Assembly (NCBI GenBank): GCA_016928605.1 | Contig: JAFGKN010000655.1 | Span: 1 to 6,530, forward strand | Source of the DNA: Planctomycetota bacterium | GTDB lineage: Bacteria > Planctomycetota > UBA8108 | Length of the DNA stretch: 6,530 bases | Direction: 5' to 3' | Part shown: positions 1 through 6,366 of the stretch, piece after piece | Numbering within the stretch: the stretch's first letter is position 1 | How the letters are laid out: each line of letters opens with the position of its first letter | The notes under the pieces: generated by a model | What the model was told of the DNA's origin: nothing | Seen by the model: the letters and a program-made list of their open reading frames with translations, nothing else | Database searches by the model: none | Position numbers and translations under genes: made by a program

Positions 1-72
1 GACGAGGCGCGAGCGGCGCCGGGGACCGCGGGAGCGAGGCGAGCCACGGTGGCCGCGGCCGGCGAGAGGCTC
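1..72 (-). other. Window edge downstream of rodA; possible start of a next gene
   Basis: Only 72 bases follow the rodA stop inside the window. On the minus strand a GTG at 47-45 opens a frame that stays open to the edge and would read V/M-A-R-L-A-P-A-V-P-G-A-A-R-A-S. No convincing Shine-Dalgarno precedes it and the fragment is too short and Ala/Arg-rich to recognise, so it may be a chance open frame in GC-rich DNA. No canonical terminator with a T-run is visible after rodA, so the operon could continue. The perfect palindrome GGCCGCGGCC lies at 51-60. Confidence 0.2.
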
Positions 73-83
73 TCAGACCGGCC
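57..83. repeat. Imperfect inverted repeat over the rodA stop codon
   Basis: GGCCGG (57-62) pairs with CCGGCC (78-83). Inside it, GAGA (64-67) pairs with TCTC (71-74) around a 3-base loop. The structure spans the rodA TGA (complement of 73-75). No T-run follows on the minus strand, so it is not a standard intrinsic terminator. It may protect the mRNA 3' end or be chance in GC-rich sequence. Confidence 0.35.
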
Positions 84-1296
84 AGCGGCGCGCGAGCAGC
101 CCCGAGGGCCGGTCCTCCGCCACCCGGAGGTTACGGACCGGGTCCTCCGGGTCGAGGTCGGCCGTGGCGACCACGCGCACCCGGTGCCTCGCCACGCTCA
201 CCAGCAGGCCGACGGCGATGAAGGAGGTGACGAGGCTCGAGCCTCCGAAGCTGACGAAGGGGAGCGTCAGCCCGGTGACCGGCGTCAGCCCGACGGTCAT
301 GCAGATGTTCTCGATGCTCTGGGCCGCGAACGCGACAGCGATGCCGGTCGCAACCAGACGGCCGAACGGCTCGCGCGTGCGGAGCGCCACCCGGAAGCAG
401 AGAGTCACGAGAGCGAGGAAGAGGAGAGTGACGCTCGCCGTCCCGACCAGTCCCCACTCCTCCCCGATGATGCTGAAGATGAAGTCCGTGTGGTGGGCCG
501 GAACCCAGCCGAGGGAGTTGAGGCTTCCCTGGCCCCAGCCCTTGCCCGTCCAGCCCCCCGATCCCATGGCCACCAGCGAGTGCCAGAGCTGGTAGGCCTC
601 ATCCCGGCGGACGTCGGGATCCCACTGCTGGAAGTACCCGGTGAGACGCCGCAGCTGGTACTTGTGGAGGATGTCGAGGTCGACCGTCTCCTTCAGCGCG
701 TAGACGAGCGGCAGCGCGGCCGCCGCGAGGACGATGGACGCGAGGAGCACGCCGGGGCGGGCCCGCGCGACGAAGAGAAGCGAGAGCAGGACCGGCGGGA
801 ACATGAGGCTCGTCCCCAGGTCGGGCTGCAGGGCCACGAGCAGCATCGGGACGAAGGCGAGCAGAGAGGGGAGGGCCAGCCCGCCGAGGCGCCGCTGGTC
901 CTCGCGGTAGCAGAGGTAGCGGGCGAGGCAGACGATGACGCCCAGCTTCATCAGCTCGCTCGGCTGGACGTTGAAGAACCAGAGGTGGAACCAGCGGACG
1001 GCCATCTCGCCGCTCGTGTAGCGGACCGCGACGAGGAGGCCGAGGAGCGCGCAGAGCAGCGCGAATGCGGCGTAAGCATGCCGAGCGAACCAGCGGTAGT
1101 CCATCCGCGAGACGACGCCGTAGGCGATGAGCGCCACGGCGAGCTTGACGAGCTGCGCCCGCGCGGACTGGCTCGGGAACGACTCGTCCGGCGACGCCGT
1201 CGTCGAGTGGACGAAGAGGATCCCTACCGCCGTGAGCGCTCCCACGACGAGGCCGAGCATCCAGCGGGTGGCGAGGAGAGGGCGCCTCTCGATCAT
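73..1296 (-). CDS. rodA: RodA, SEDS-family peptidoglycan glycosyltransferase
   Basis: RodA is the elongation-specific SEDS polymerase. It joins lipid II into glycan strands at the outer face of the inner membrane, paired with PBP2. The 407-residue product is very hydrophobic with about ten membrane segments. SEDS landmarks are in order: NVQPSELMKLG (109-119), LQPDLGTSL (156-164), a periplasmic loop with HHTDFIFSIIGEEWG (268-282), and GLTPVTGLTLPFVSFGGSSL (336-355). D271 in HTDF aligns with the Asp known to be essential in RodA proteins (E. coli D262), so the enzyme should be active. Length is close to the usual 370-410; the extra is a charged cytoplasmic tail from about residue 370. The segment before QPSE (RWFHLWFFNV, 101-110) is unusually aromatic. 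The ATG start overlaps the mrdA stop as ATGA and has AAGGAG (1309-1304) seven bases upstream, so translation is probably coupled to mrdA. FtsW is the alternative, but the mrdA/mreBCD context argues for RodA. Confidence 0.96.
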   Translation of the reverse strand: MIERRPLLATRWMLGLVVGALTAVGILFVHSTTASPDESFPSQSARAQLVKLAVALIAYGVVSRMDYRWFARHAYAAFALLCALLGLLVAVRYTSGEMAVRWFHLWFFNVQPSELMKLGVIVCLARYLCYREDQRRLGGLALPSLLAFVPMLLVALQPDLGTSLMFPPVLLSLLFVARARPGVLLASIVLAAAALPLVYALKETVDLDILHKYQLRRLTGYFQQWDPDVRRDEAYQLWHSLVAMGSGGWTGKGWGQGSLNSLGWVPAHHTDFIFSIIGEEWGLVGTASVTLLFLALVTLCFRVALRTREPFGRLVATGIAVAFAAQSIENICMTVGLTPVTGLTLPFVSFGGSSLVTSFIAVGLLVSVARHRVRVVATADLDPEDPVRNLRVAEDRPSGLLARRWPV

Positions 1297-1309
1297 CGCC
1301 CGTCTCCTT
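1293..1309 (-). promoter_or_regulatory. rodA Shine-Dalgarno and ATGA stop/start overlap
   Basis: AAGGAG (complement of 1304-1309) lies seven bases before the rodA ATG (1296-1294). That ATG shares bases with the mrdA TGA (1295-1293). The arrangement fits translational coupling of the two subunits of the RodA-PBP2 synthase. Confidence 0.75.
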
Positions 1310-3758
1310 CAGCGATTCCCCCGCGGGCGAGACTCCCCGAGGGATCCAGCTCGGGGCAGTCGCGGGCGAGGTACCTCAGGATCTCCACCAGGATCGGCGC
1401 GCAGGCGGCGCCGCCGCCGTCGGGCGACTTCTCGAGGCAGACGACGAAGGCGTACCTCGGCGCGGAGACGGGCGCGAAGCCTGTGATCCATGCGTGGTAG
1501 AGATTCTCGGCTCCCCGGTCGCGGAACTGCGCCGTTCCGGTCTTGGCCGCGATGTCGAGGCTCTCCAGGCCGCTCTTGGCCGCTGTGCCCCGCCGCGCGG
1601 CGTCCCGCATGCCATCGCGGATCACGTTCCAGGTCGAGTCGCGCACGGCGGACCGCCCGTCGCGTAGCGGGGGGACGAACGGCGCTGGCTCCGATGGCTC
1701 GACGAGAAACGGCCGCGGCACCCGGCTCCCTCGCAGCGCGACGATGGCGCTCGAGAGGAGCACCTGGAGAGGACTCGCCTCGACGAAGACCTGGCCGATG
1801 GCGTACTGGCAGATCGTGCGGCGGTTCAGCTGCCGGCGGAGGCTCTGGTCGCGGCGCGCGTACGTCGTCGAGGGGGGCTGGATCGCGTGATGGGCGGCCA
1901 GAGCGAGCGAGAGCTGCGAGAGCTGGACCTCCGCCGCCGGGGGAGCGAAGGCGGCGAGCGACGGCGCCCACCAGGGCAGCGGCCCGAGCTGGCTCGCGAG
2001 CGCGCCGCCGCCCGAGACCCAGGGGCGCGAACGGGGATCCGTGAGCACGCCCCGGGCCTCGAATCCGCTGCCCGCCGTGGAGCCGGGCGCGGGCGGCAGG
2101 TCGATGCCCGGATGGCTGCCGTAGCCGAGAGCCAGGCCCCAGTCGTGGAGCCCCCCGAGCTCGGCGGGGGCGATGATCTCCTCGGCGAGGTGGTAGAAGT
2201 AGCTGTTGCAGGATCGCTCCAGTGCCTCGCGGAGGTCGAGCGAGCCGTGACCGTGGCGCAGATGGCACCAGTAGGGATAGTCCTTGTAGCGCCCTTCGCA
2301 GACGAACGTCCGGCGCGGATCGAAGCGGCCCTGCGCCCCGCCGCCCTCCAGCGCAGCGATCGCGGTGACGAGCTTGAAGACCGACCCGGGATAGATCGAC
2401 TGGACGAGGGGGCGGTGGATCTCCCAGGGGATGACGCGCCGCTTCGCGGGATCGGGCTCGGGGTCGCGCGGATCGCGCAGGAGCCGGTTCCGCTCCTCGC
2501 GGTAGCCGACCTCGCGGATGCGGTTCGGGTCGAAGGACGGATAGCTCGCCGAGGCGAGGATCGCGCCCGTGGAGATCTCCATGACGACCGCGCTGCCCGC
2601 CTCGGCGCCGGGGAAGGGACCGCCGCAGTGCGCGGCGAGCCGGTCATGGATGAGCGTCTGGAGCTCCGCGTCCAGCTGCACCGCGATGTCCTCTCCGGGC
2701 ACCTCCATCACCCGGACGAAGTCCTCGCCCGCCCGCTGCGAGAGAGGATCGAGAGGGTACCAGCGCATCCCGTACAGGCCTCGCAGGCACGTCTCGTACT
2801 GCGCCTCGAGCCCGGCGGCTCCGACCGGATCCTCACCGGAGAGGAGCCCCTCGCGGACCGCGGCGAAGTGGGAGGGGCCGAAGATGTTCGCCTGCTCCAG
2901 CAGGCGGCCCTCGGCCGCCAGCCGCGACGGATCCTGGACCTTCTGGAGGTAGCCCAGCACCGTCCCCATCGGCTCGGCGATGGGGTAGCGGCGCCTGGAT
3001 CCCGCGCGGATCGTGATCCCCGGGAACCTCTCGGGGTGGTACTCGATCGCGGCGACCGCGTCGAGGCTGACGTCGGCGGCCAGCAGCTCCTCACGCTGGC
3101 TGCCTTCCTTCTCGTCGAAGACCTCCTTCACGCGCCGGACGGAGAACCCGTCGCCGAGGACCGCGGCGAGGTGGAGGATCGCCAGCTCCCGCCGGAAGGC
3201 CCGGCGGGGCCGGAAGAGGATGGTGTGAACCTCCCGCTCTCCGGATGTCTCGCTCCGCAGCTCGAAGGGGCGATGCCTCCAGGGGACGGAGCGGAACAGC
3301 GCCTCGAGTCTCCGAGCAGCTCCCGCCGGCACCTCGACCTCCTCCAGCGCGACCGGCTCGTCGGGATGCCAGGGGCGCGCCGCGAGTTCCACTCGCCAGT
3401 CGACGCGGCGGAAGAGCAGCGCGTCGAGCTCGTCGGGGGTCGCGACGGCGGCCTGGTGGGGGACCAGCGCGTCGCAGATTTGCTCGAGAAGCGGCCGGCG
3501 GGGCGCTGGATCGAGATCCTTGAGGTTGAAGCAGATGTCGAACCGGCGGATGTTCTCGGCGAGCACGATGCCCCGGCGGTCCAGTATGCGGCCCCGGGGC
3601 GCGGGGATGACCTCGCGCCGCGTGGTCGTGTCCCTGGCGACCGACAGGTACTCGATGCGCGAGGCGAGCCTTCCCTGGACGAACCAGAGCCGCACCAGCG
3701 CCACGAGGTAGGGCGCGGCCACCAGGAGCATGAGCAGGCGAAGGCGATGGCGGACCAT
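1293..3758 (-). CDS. mrdA: Penicillin-binding protein 2, class B DD-transpeptidase
   Basis: PBP2 crosslinks new lateral-wall peptidoglycan and partners RodA; it is anchored in the inner membrane with a periplasmic catalytic domain. Seen: a short basic N-terminus, one membrane helix (about 7-26), the class B pedestal motif APRGRILDRRG (53-63), the head/anchor region with VLGYLQKV (267-274), and a transpeptidase domain from about 360. All three active-site motifs are intact: SVFK with S459 and K462, SCN (516-518) and KTG (739-741, in AAKTGTAQ). The 821 residues far exceed the roughly 600-650 of typical PBP2. Compared with E. coli PBP2 from memory, about 100 extra residues lie between the DRRG motif and VLGY, and about 60 between SCN and the IGQ segment (654-656). 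The usual IGQG reads IGQV. C487, C498, H504 and C517 may form a metal site. The ATG at 3758 is the first possible start after the upstream in-frame mreD stop; no clear Shine-Dalgarno is visible. The rodA/mreBCD context separates it from FtsI. Confidence 0.95.
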   Translation of the reverse strand: MVRHRLRLLMLLVAAPYLVALVRLWFVQGRLASRIEYLSVARDTTTRREVIPAPRGRILDRRGIVLAENIRRFDICFNLKDLDPAPRRPLLEQICDALVPHQAAVATPDELDALLFRRVDWRVELAARPWHPDEPVALEEVEVPAGAARRLEALFRSVPWRHRPFELRSETSGEREVHTILFRPRRAFRRELAILHLAAVLGDGFSVRRVKEVFDEKEGSQREELLAADVSLDAVAAIEYHPERFPGITIRAGSRRRYPIAEPMGTVLGYLQKVQDPSRLAAEGRLLEQANIFGPSHFAAVREGLLSGEDPVGAAGLEAQYETCLRGLYGMRWYPLDPLSQRAGEDFVRVMEVPGEDIAVQLDAELQTLIHDRLAAHCGGPFPGAEAGSAVVMEISTGAILASASYPSFDPNRIREVGYREERNRLLRDPRDPEPDPAKRRVIPWEIHRPLVQSIYPGSVFKLVTAIAALEGGGAQGRFDPRRTFVCEGRYKDYPYWCHLRHGHGSLDLREALERSCNSYFYHLAEEIIAPAELGGLHDWGLALGYGSHPGIDLPPAPGSTAGSGFEARGVLTDPRSRPWVSGGGALASQLGPLPWWAPSLAAFAPPAAEVQLSQLSLALAAHHAIQPPSTTYARRDQSLRRQLNRRTICQYAIGQVFVEASPLQVLLSSAIVALRGSRVPRPFLVEPSEPAPFVPPLRDGRSAVRDSTWNVIRDGMRDAARRGTAAKSGLESLDIAAKTGTAQFRDRGAENLYHAWITGFAPVSAPRYAFVVCLEKSPDGGGAACAPILVEILRYLARDCPELDPSGSLARGGIAEGDGR

Positions 3759-3800
3759 GGCAGCGTCAAGACGGTCGGAGCGGTGGACGGGAGCGCAGCA

Positions 3801-4304
3801 TCAGAGCCTCCAGGTCTCGGCGCGGCCCGACGGCTCGGGCACGATCCACGCCACGGACCGGAGCAGGTGCCATCCGGGCAGGGAGATGGCCGCGGTGTAG
3901 AGGACGGAGAGCGACAGCGACGCGAGGCCTGGATCGATGTCCGAGAGCGTCCACAGGAGACTGGCGTGGACCGCCGCGCTGAGCGCCGCGACGGCGGCGA
4001 AGAGGATCGCGCGCGGGAGGAGTCTCTCGGCCCACCCCTCCGCCTTGCCCAGCGCGAGGAAATGGGCCGCGAGGAGGAGCCTCGCGGTGTGGATCGGCCA
4101 GGGATCGAGCGACGCGACGTCGCAGAGGATGCCTGCGAGGAAGGCCGCCAGCATCGCCTGTCGTCTCGATCCGAACAGGCAGACGTGGCCCACGACCAGG
4201 AGCACGAAGTCGGGCGCCGCATCCTGCAGGCGGTAGAGCGGAGAAGCTGTGGTGTGGAGGAGCACGGCCAGGAGCGCGGAGATGATCGCGGCAGGATAGA
4301 TCAT
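3801..4304 (-). CDS. mreD: MreD, rod-shape-determining integral membrane protein
   Basis: MreD is a small inner-membrane protein that associates with MreC and helps link MreB filaments to the wall synthases; no enzymatic activity is established. The 167-residue product is the usual size and almost entirely hydrophobic, with about five membrane segments. The family pattern is visible: APDFVLLVVGHVCLFGSRRQ (30-49), then a Gly-containing helix ending in the AGILCD element (57-62), then an aromatic segment corresponding to the usual small loop before the next helix (LDPWPIHTARLLLAAHFLAL, 66-85). MreD sequences are poorly conserved, so the assignment rests on this pattern plus its position between mreC and mrdA. 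The ATG overlaps the mreC stop (ATGA) and has GGAG (4316-4313) eight bases upstream. It ends 42 bases before mrdA, in the same reading frame. Confidence 0.9.
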   Translation of the reverse strand: MIYPAAIISALLAVLLHTTASPLYRLQDAAPDFVLLVVGHVCLFGSRRQAMLAAFLAGILCDVASLDPWPIHTARLLLAAHFLALGKAEGWAERLLPRAILFAAVAALSAAVHASLLWTLSDIDPGLASLSLSVLYTAAISLPGWHLLRSVAWIVPEPSGRAETWRL

Positions 4305-4316
4305 CGCTCGGACTCC
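4301..4316 (-). promoter_or_regulatory. mreD Shine-Dalgarno and ATGA overlap with mreC
   Basis: GGAG (complement of 4313-4316) precedes the mreD ATG (4304-4302) by eight bases. The ATG shares bases with the mreC TGA (4303-4301). This fixes the mreD start and suggests coupled translation of the MreC and MreD partners. Confidence 0.7.
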
Positions 4317-5083
4317 AGGGCGGCGGAGAACGCCCGGCGAGCGGCGTCGCAGACGACCACCACGCTGCGGAGATCATCCGGACAGAGGGCCGCCGTCACC
4401 ATCTGATGGTTTCCCGTGATCTCGACTTCCTCTGCGGCCACGCGGCCGATCAGCAGCCCGGCGGGGAAGATGCCGTCGCCGCCGCTCGTGTACACGAGAG
4501 CGTCGGGGGCGAGCGCGCCGAGCGGAGTGGTGTGGATCGCCTCCAGCAGCGGCAGGAAGGGAGGCTGGGCATCTCGCCGGCCGGTGCCCGCGAGGATCCC
4601 GCTCTGCTCGCCGCAGCGATACCGGACCCGGAATCCGCGATCGAGCAGCGTCTGCGCCTGGGCGATCCCCCCGGGAAACGCGCGCATGAGCCGGCCGGCG
4701 AGCGCGCGCTGGTAGACCAGCGCCGAGTCTTCGGGCGGGGCCGGCGACTGCGGGAGGTAGACCCAGATCGCGCTGCGAAGGCCGGAGGGGTCGGCGAAGG
4801 GGAGGACATCCGCGAGCTGCGCCGAGTATCGCGCCGCGTCCGCCGGGATCCCGGCGGGCTCTATCCGCATGCGGGCGGCGGCATCCAGCTCCTCGCGGAG
4901 CCGGGTCACCTCCGCGGCCAGCTCGGTCTCCCGCAGGTGCTCGCGCGTGTCCTCCAGCCGCGCGGGCGCATCGGTGGGGGAGCCATGGCGCTTCGCGGTA
5001 TTCCACGCGGCGGGCGCCAAGAATACGATGCCGGCGATCAGCGCGCCTGCCGCTCCTGTTCGTTCCCTCGCTCGTCTCTTCAA
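4301..5083 (-). CDS. mreC: MreC, rod-shape-determining periplasmic scaffold
   Basis: MreC is a membrane-anchored periplasmic protein that contacts PBP2 and activates the PBP2-RodA synthase. The 260-residue product has the family order: basic N-terminus (KRRARER), one membrane helix (about 11-27), an Arg/Glu-rich predicted coiled coil (about 41-72) that normally mediates dimerisation, then the beta-rich domain. Signatures are GILAG (162-166) and VYTSGGDGIFPAGLLIGRV (197-215), matching the well-known MreC TSG-(x)-hFPxGhxIGxV pattern. Residues 100-135 are less typical: the usual conserved stretch before the GLVGRV element is replaced by a Pro-rich segment and QRALAGRLM. The length is at the short end for MreC, and there is no long Pro-rich C-terminal tail. 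The start is TTG, chosen because GGAGG sits five bases upstream, no in-frame start lies closer upstream, and the next Met (residue 72) would remove the membrane anchor. The stop overlaps mreD by four bases. Confidence 0.93.
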   Translation of the reverse strand: MKRRARERTGAAGALIAGIVFLAPAAWNTAKRHGSPTDAPARLEDTREHLRETELAAEVTRLREELDAAARMRIEPAGIPADAARYSAQLADVLPFADPSGLRSAIWVYLPQSPAPPEDSALVYQRALAGRLMRAFPGGIAQAQTLLDRGFRVRYRCGEQSGILAGTGRRDAQPPFLPLLEAIHTTPLGALAPDALVYTSGGDGIFPAGLLIGRVAAEEVEITGNHQMVTAALCPDDLRSVVVVCDAARRAFSAALESER

Positions 5084-5094
5084 CCTCTCCTCCC
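5084..5094 (-). promoter_or_regulatory. Strong Shine-Dalgarno deciding the TTG start of mreC
   Basis: The minus strand reads GGGAGGAGAGG directly before TTG (5083-5081). The GGAGG core (5093-5089) has a five-base spacer. It is among the best ribosome-binding sites in the window and offsets the weak TTG start codon. It is the main support for the chosen mreC N-terminus. Confidence 0.75.
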
Positions 5095-5162
5095 GCCGCG
5101 CACGCCGAGAAGCCCCGGGAACCCTGTCCAGCGGCAGTCAGTCCCTCGGGCCGGGGCGAATG

Positions 5163-5193
5163 CGGCGCCGGAGCGTCGCGCTCCGGAGCGCCG
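5163..5193. repeat. GC-rich stem-loop in the mreB-mreC spacer
   Basis: CCGGAGCG (5168-5175) pairs perfectly with CGCTCCGG (5179-5186) around the loop TCG. After a two-base bulge (AG, 5187-5188) the stem continues with CGGCG (5163-5167) against CGCCG (5189-5193). That gives 13 pairs, nearly all G-C. No T-run follows on the minus strand, so it is not a classic terminator. It could cause pausing, give partial attenuation or protect the mreB mRNA 3' end. The rest of the 159-base spacer shows no gene or clear promoter. Confidence 0.6.
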
Positions 5194-5207
5194 AGACCGG
5201 CCGGGGC

Positions 5208-5224
5208 GCGGGCGCGCAGCCCGC
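5208..5224. repeat. Second small stem-loop just after the mreB stop
   Basis: GCGGGC (5208-5213) and GCCCGC (5219-5224) form a six-pair stem with a five-base loop. It is the first structure met in the mRNA, 18 bases after the mreB TAA, and is followed by the larger hairpin at 5163-5193. Six G-C pairs can arise by chance at this base composition, so a function is uncertain. Confidence 0.4.
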
Positions 5225-5242
5225 CGATCTCAGCCTCTCAGC

Positions 5243-6310
5243 TTACAGATCGTCCTCAGCGCTTTCCAGGATCGATTTGAACTCATCGAGATGGTCCAGG
5301 AAGACAGCCGTCCCCCGCACCACGGTTCCCATCGGGTCGTCCGCCACCCGCACCGGGAGCCCGGTCTGCTCGTGGATCAGCTGATCGAGCCCGCGGAGCA
5401 GCACTCCCCCTCCGCACAGGGTCATGCCCCTCTCCAGGAGGTCACCGGAGAGCTCGGGACCCGTCTTCTCGAGTGTTTCGTGGATCAGATCGGTGATCTT
5501 GCGAACCGGCTCGGCGAGGGCCTCGCGCACCTCCGCCGCCGTGATCGTCACCGCCCGCGGCACCCCGGCGAGCAGGTCGCGCCCCTTGACCTCGATCACC
5601 CCCTCGCTCGGAATCTCGGCCTCCGCGCGCGGGGAGGCGGAGCCGAGGCGGATCTTGATCTCCTCCGCGCTGTTGACGCCGACGAGGATGTTGTAGTTGC
5701 GCCGTATGTACTGGCTCACAGCGTCGTCCATGGCGTCGCCGGCCACCCGGATGCTCGAGGAGATCACGACGTCGGCGAGGGAGAGGATCGCGATGTCCGT
5801 CGTGCCCCCTCCGATGTCGACGATCATCGTCGCCCTCGCCTCGTGGATCGGCAGTCCGGCGCCGAGGCCCGCGGCCCGGGGCTCATCGACCAGGTAGACC
5901 TTCCGCGCCCCCGCCCTCTCTGCGGCGTTGAAGACGGCGCGCTTCTCGACCGCCGTCACCCCCGTGGGGACGTTCACGATGATGCGGGGGCTGATCCAGT
6001 GGCGGCGATGGTGAACCCTGCGGATGAAGTAGGTGAGCAGCGCCTCCGTCATGTCGAAGTCGGCGATCACGCCGTCCTTCAGCGGGCGGATCACGTCGAT
6101 GCTCAGCGGCGTGCGGCCGAGCATCTCCTTGGCCGTGGCGCCGATGGCGGCGCCTCCCAGCAGGACTTCGTCGGTTCCCTTCTTGACCGCCACGACGGTC
6201 GGCTCGTCGAGGACGACGCCCTGGCCCCGGACACAGACTCTGGTGTTGGCCGTGCCGAGGTCGATCCCCATGTCGGAGGAAAAGGCTCCAAAGATCCTGG
6301 AGAAAACCAC
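5243..6310 (-). CDS. mreB: MreB, actin-like cell-shape filament protein
   Basis: MreB polymerises with ATP into antiparallel double filaments on the inner membrane face and steers the Rod synthases around the cell. The 355 residues are normal length and the actin fold motifs are in order: phosphate-1 GIDLGTANTRV (15-25), connect-1 with IIVNVPTGVTAVEKRA (110-125), the catalytic-Glu segment VDEPRAAGLGAGLP (141-154), phosphate-2 MIVDIGGGTTDIAILSLADV (162-181), and the adenosine motif LCGGGVLLRGLDQL (298-311). E143 aligns with the ATPase Glu of Thermotoga MreB (E131). A short N-terminal segment (MVFSRIFGAF) may be a membrane-binding amphipathic helix as in E. coli. Unusual residues are R24 (normally hydrophobic) and R145 (normally Met or Phe). 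The GTG start is chosen because an in-frame TGA abuts it upstream and AGGAG lies four bases before it; the next Met (residue 14) has no ribosome site and would cut into the fold. MreB is first in the operon. Confidence 0.97.
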   Translation of the reverse strand: MVFSRIFGAFSSDMGIDLGTANTRVCVRGQGVVLDEPTVVAVKKGTDEVLLGGAAIGATAKEMLGRTPLSIDVIRPLKDGVIADFDMTEALLTYFIRRVHHRRHWISPRIIVNVPTGVTAVEKRAVFNAAERAGARKVYLVDEPRAAGLGAGLPIHEARATMIVDIGGGTTDIAILSLADVVISSSIRVAGDAMDDAVSQYIRRNYNILVGVNSAEEIKIRLGSASPRAEAEIPSEGVIEVKGRDLLAGVPRAVTITAAEVREALAEPVRKITDLIHETLEKTGPELSGDLLERGMTLCGGGVLLRGLDQLIHEQTGLPVRVADDPMGTVVRGTAVFLDHLDEFKSILESAEDDL

Positions 6311-6321
6311 TCAGCTCCTCA
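6308..6321 (-). promoter_or_regulatory. mreB ribosome-binding site with GTG start
   Basis: The minus strand reads TGAGGAGCTGA then GTG (6310-6308). AGGAG (6319-6315) is only four bases from the start; the GAGG register (6320-6317) gives six. The TGA at 6313-6311 is in frame and excludes any earlier start. Confidence 0.65.
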
Positions 6322-6366
6322 CTGCGGACCGCGGAGAACCGGCGGCGGCTCCAACCCGATCCAGAG

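Noticed and set aside
49..1500. 483-residue plus-strand open frame opposite rodA and the end of mrdA
   Set aside because: It is antisense to well-recognised genes. The product is an Arg/Glu/Asp/Ala-rich chain without any domain pattern, as expected opposite GC-rich codons.
3766..4377. 203-residue minus-strand frame overlapping mreD
   Set aside because: It lies out of frame with mreD and mreC and is Arg/Pro-rich without membrane segments, while the mreD frame gives a clean membrane protein with a ribosome site and ATGA coupling.
1887..4406. 839-residue plus-strand open frame opposite mrdA, mreD and part of mreC
   Set aside because: The length is striking, but it crosses three real genes and its composition (Arg, Glu, Asp, Gly) is typical of antisense shadow frames in high-GC DNA. 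No recognisable motif or ribosome site supports it.
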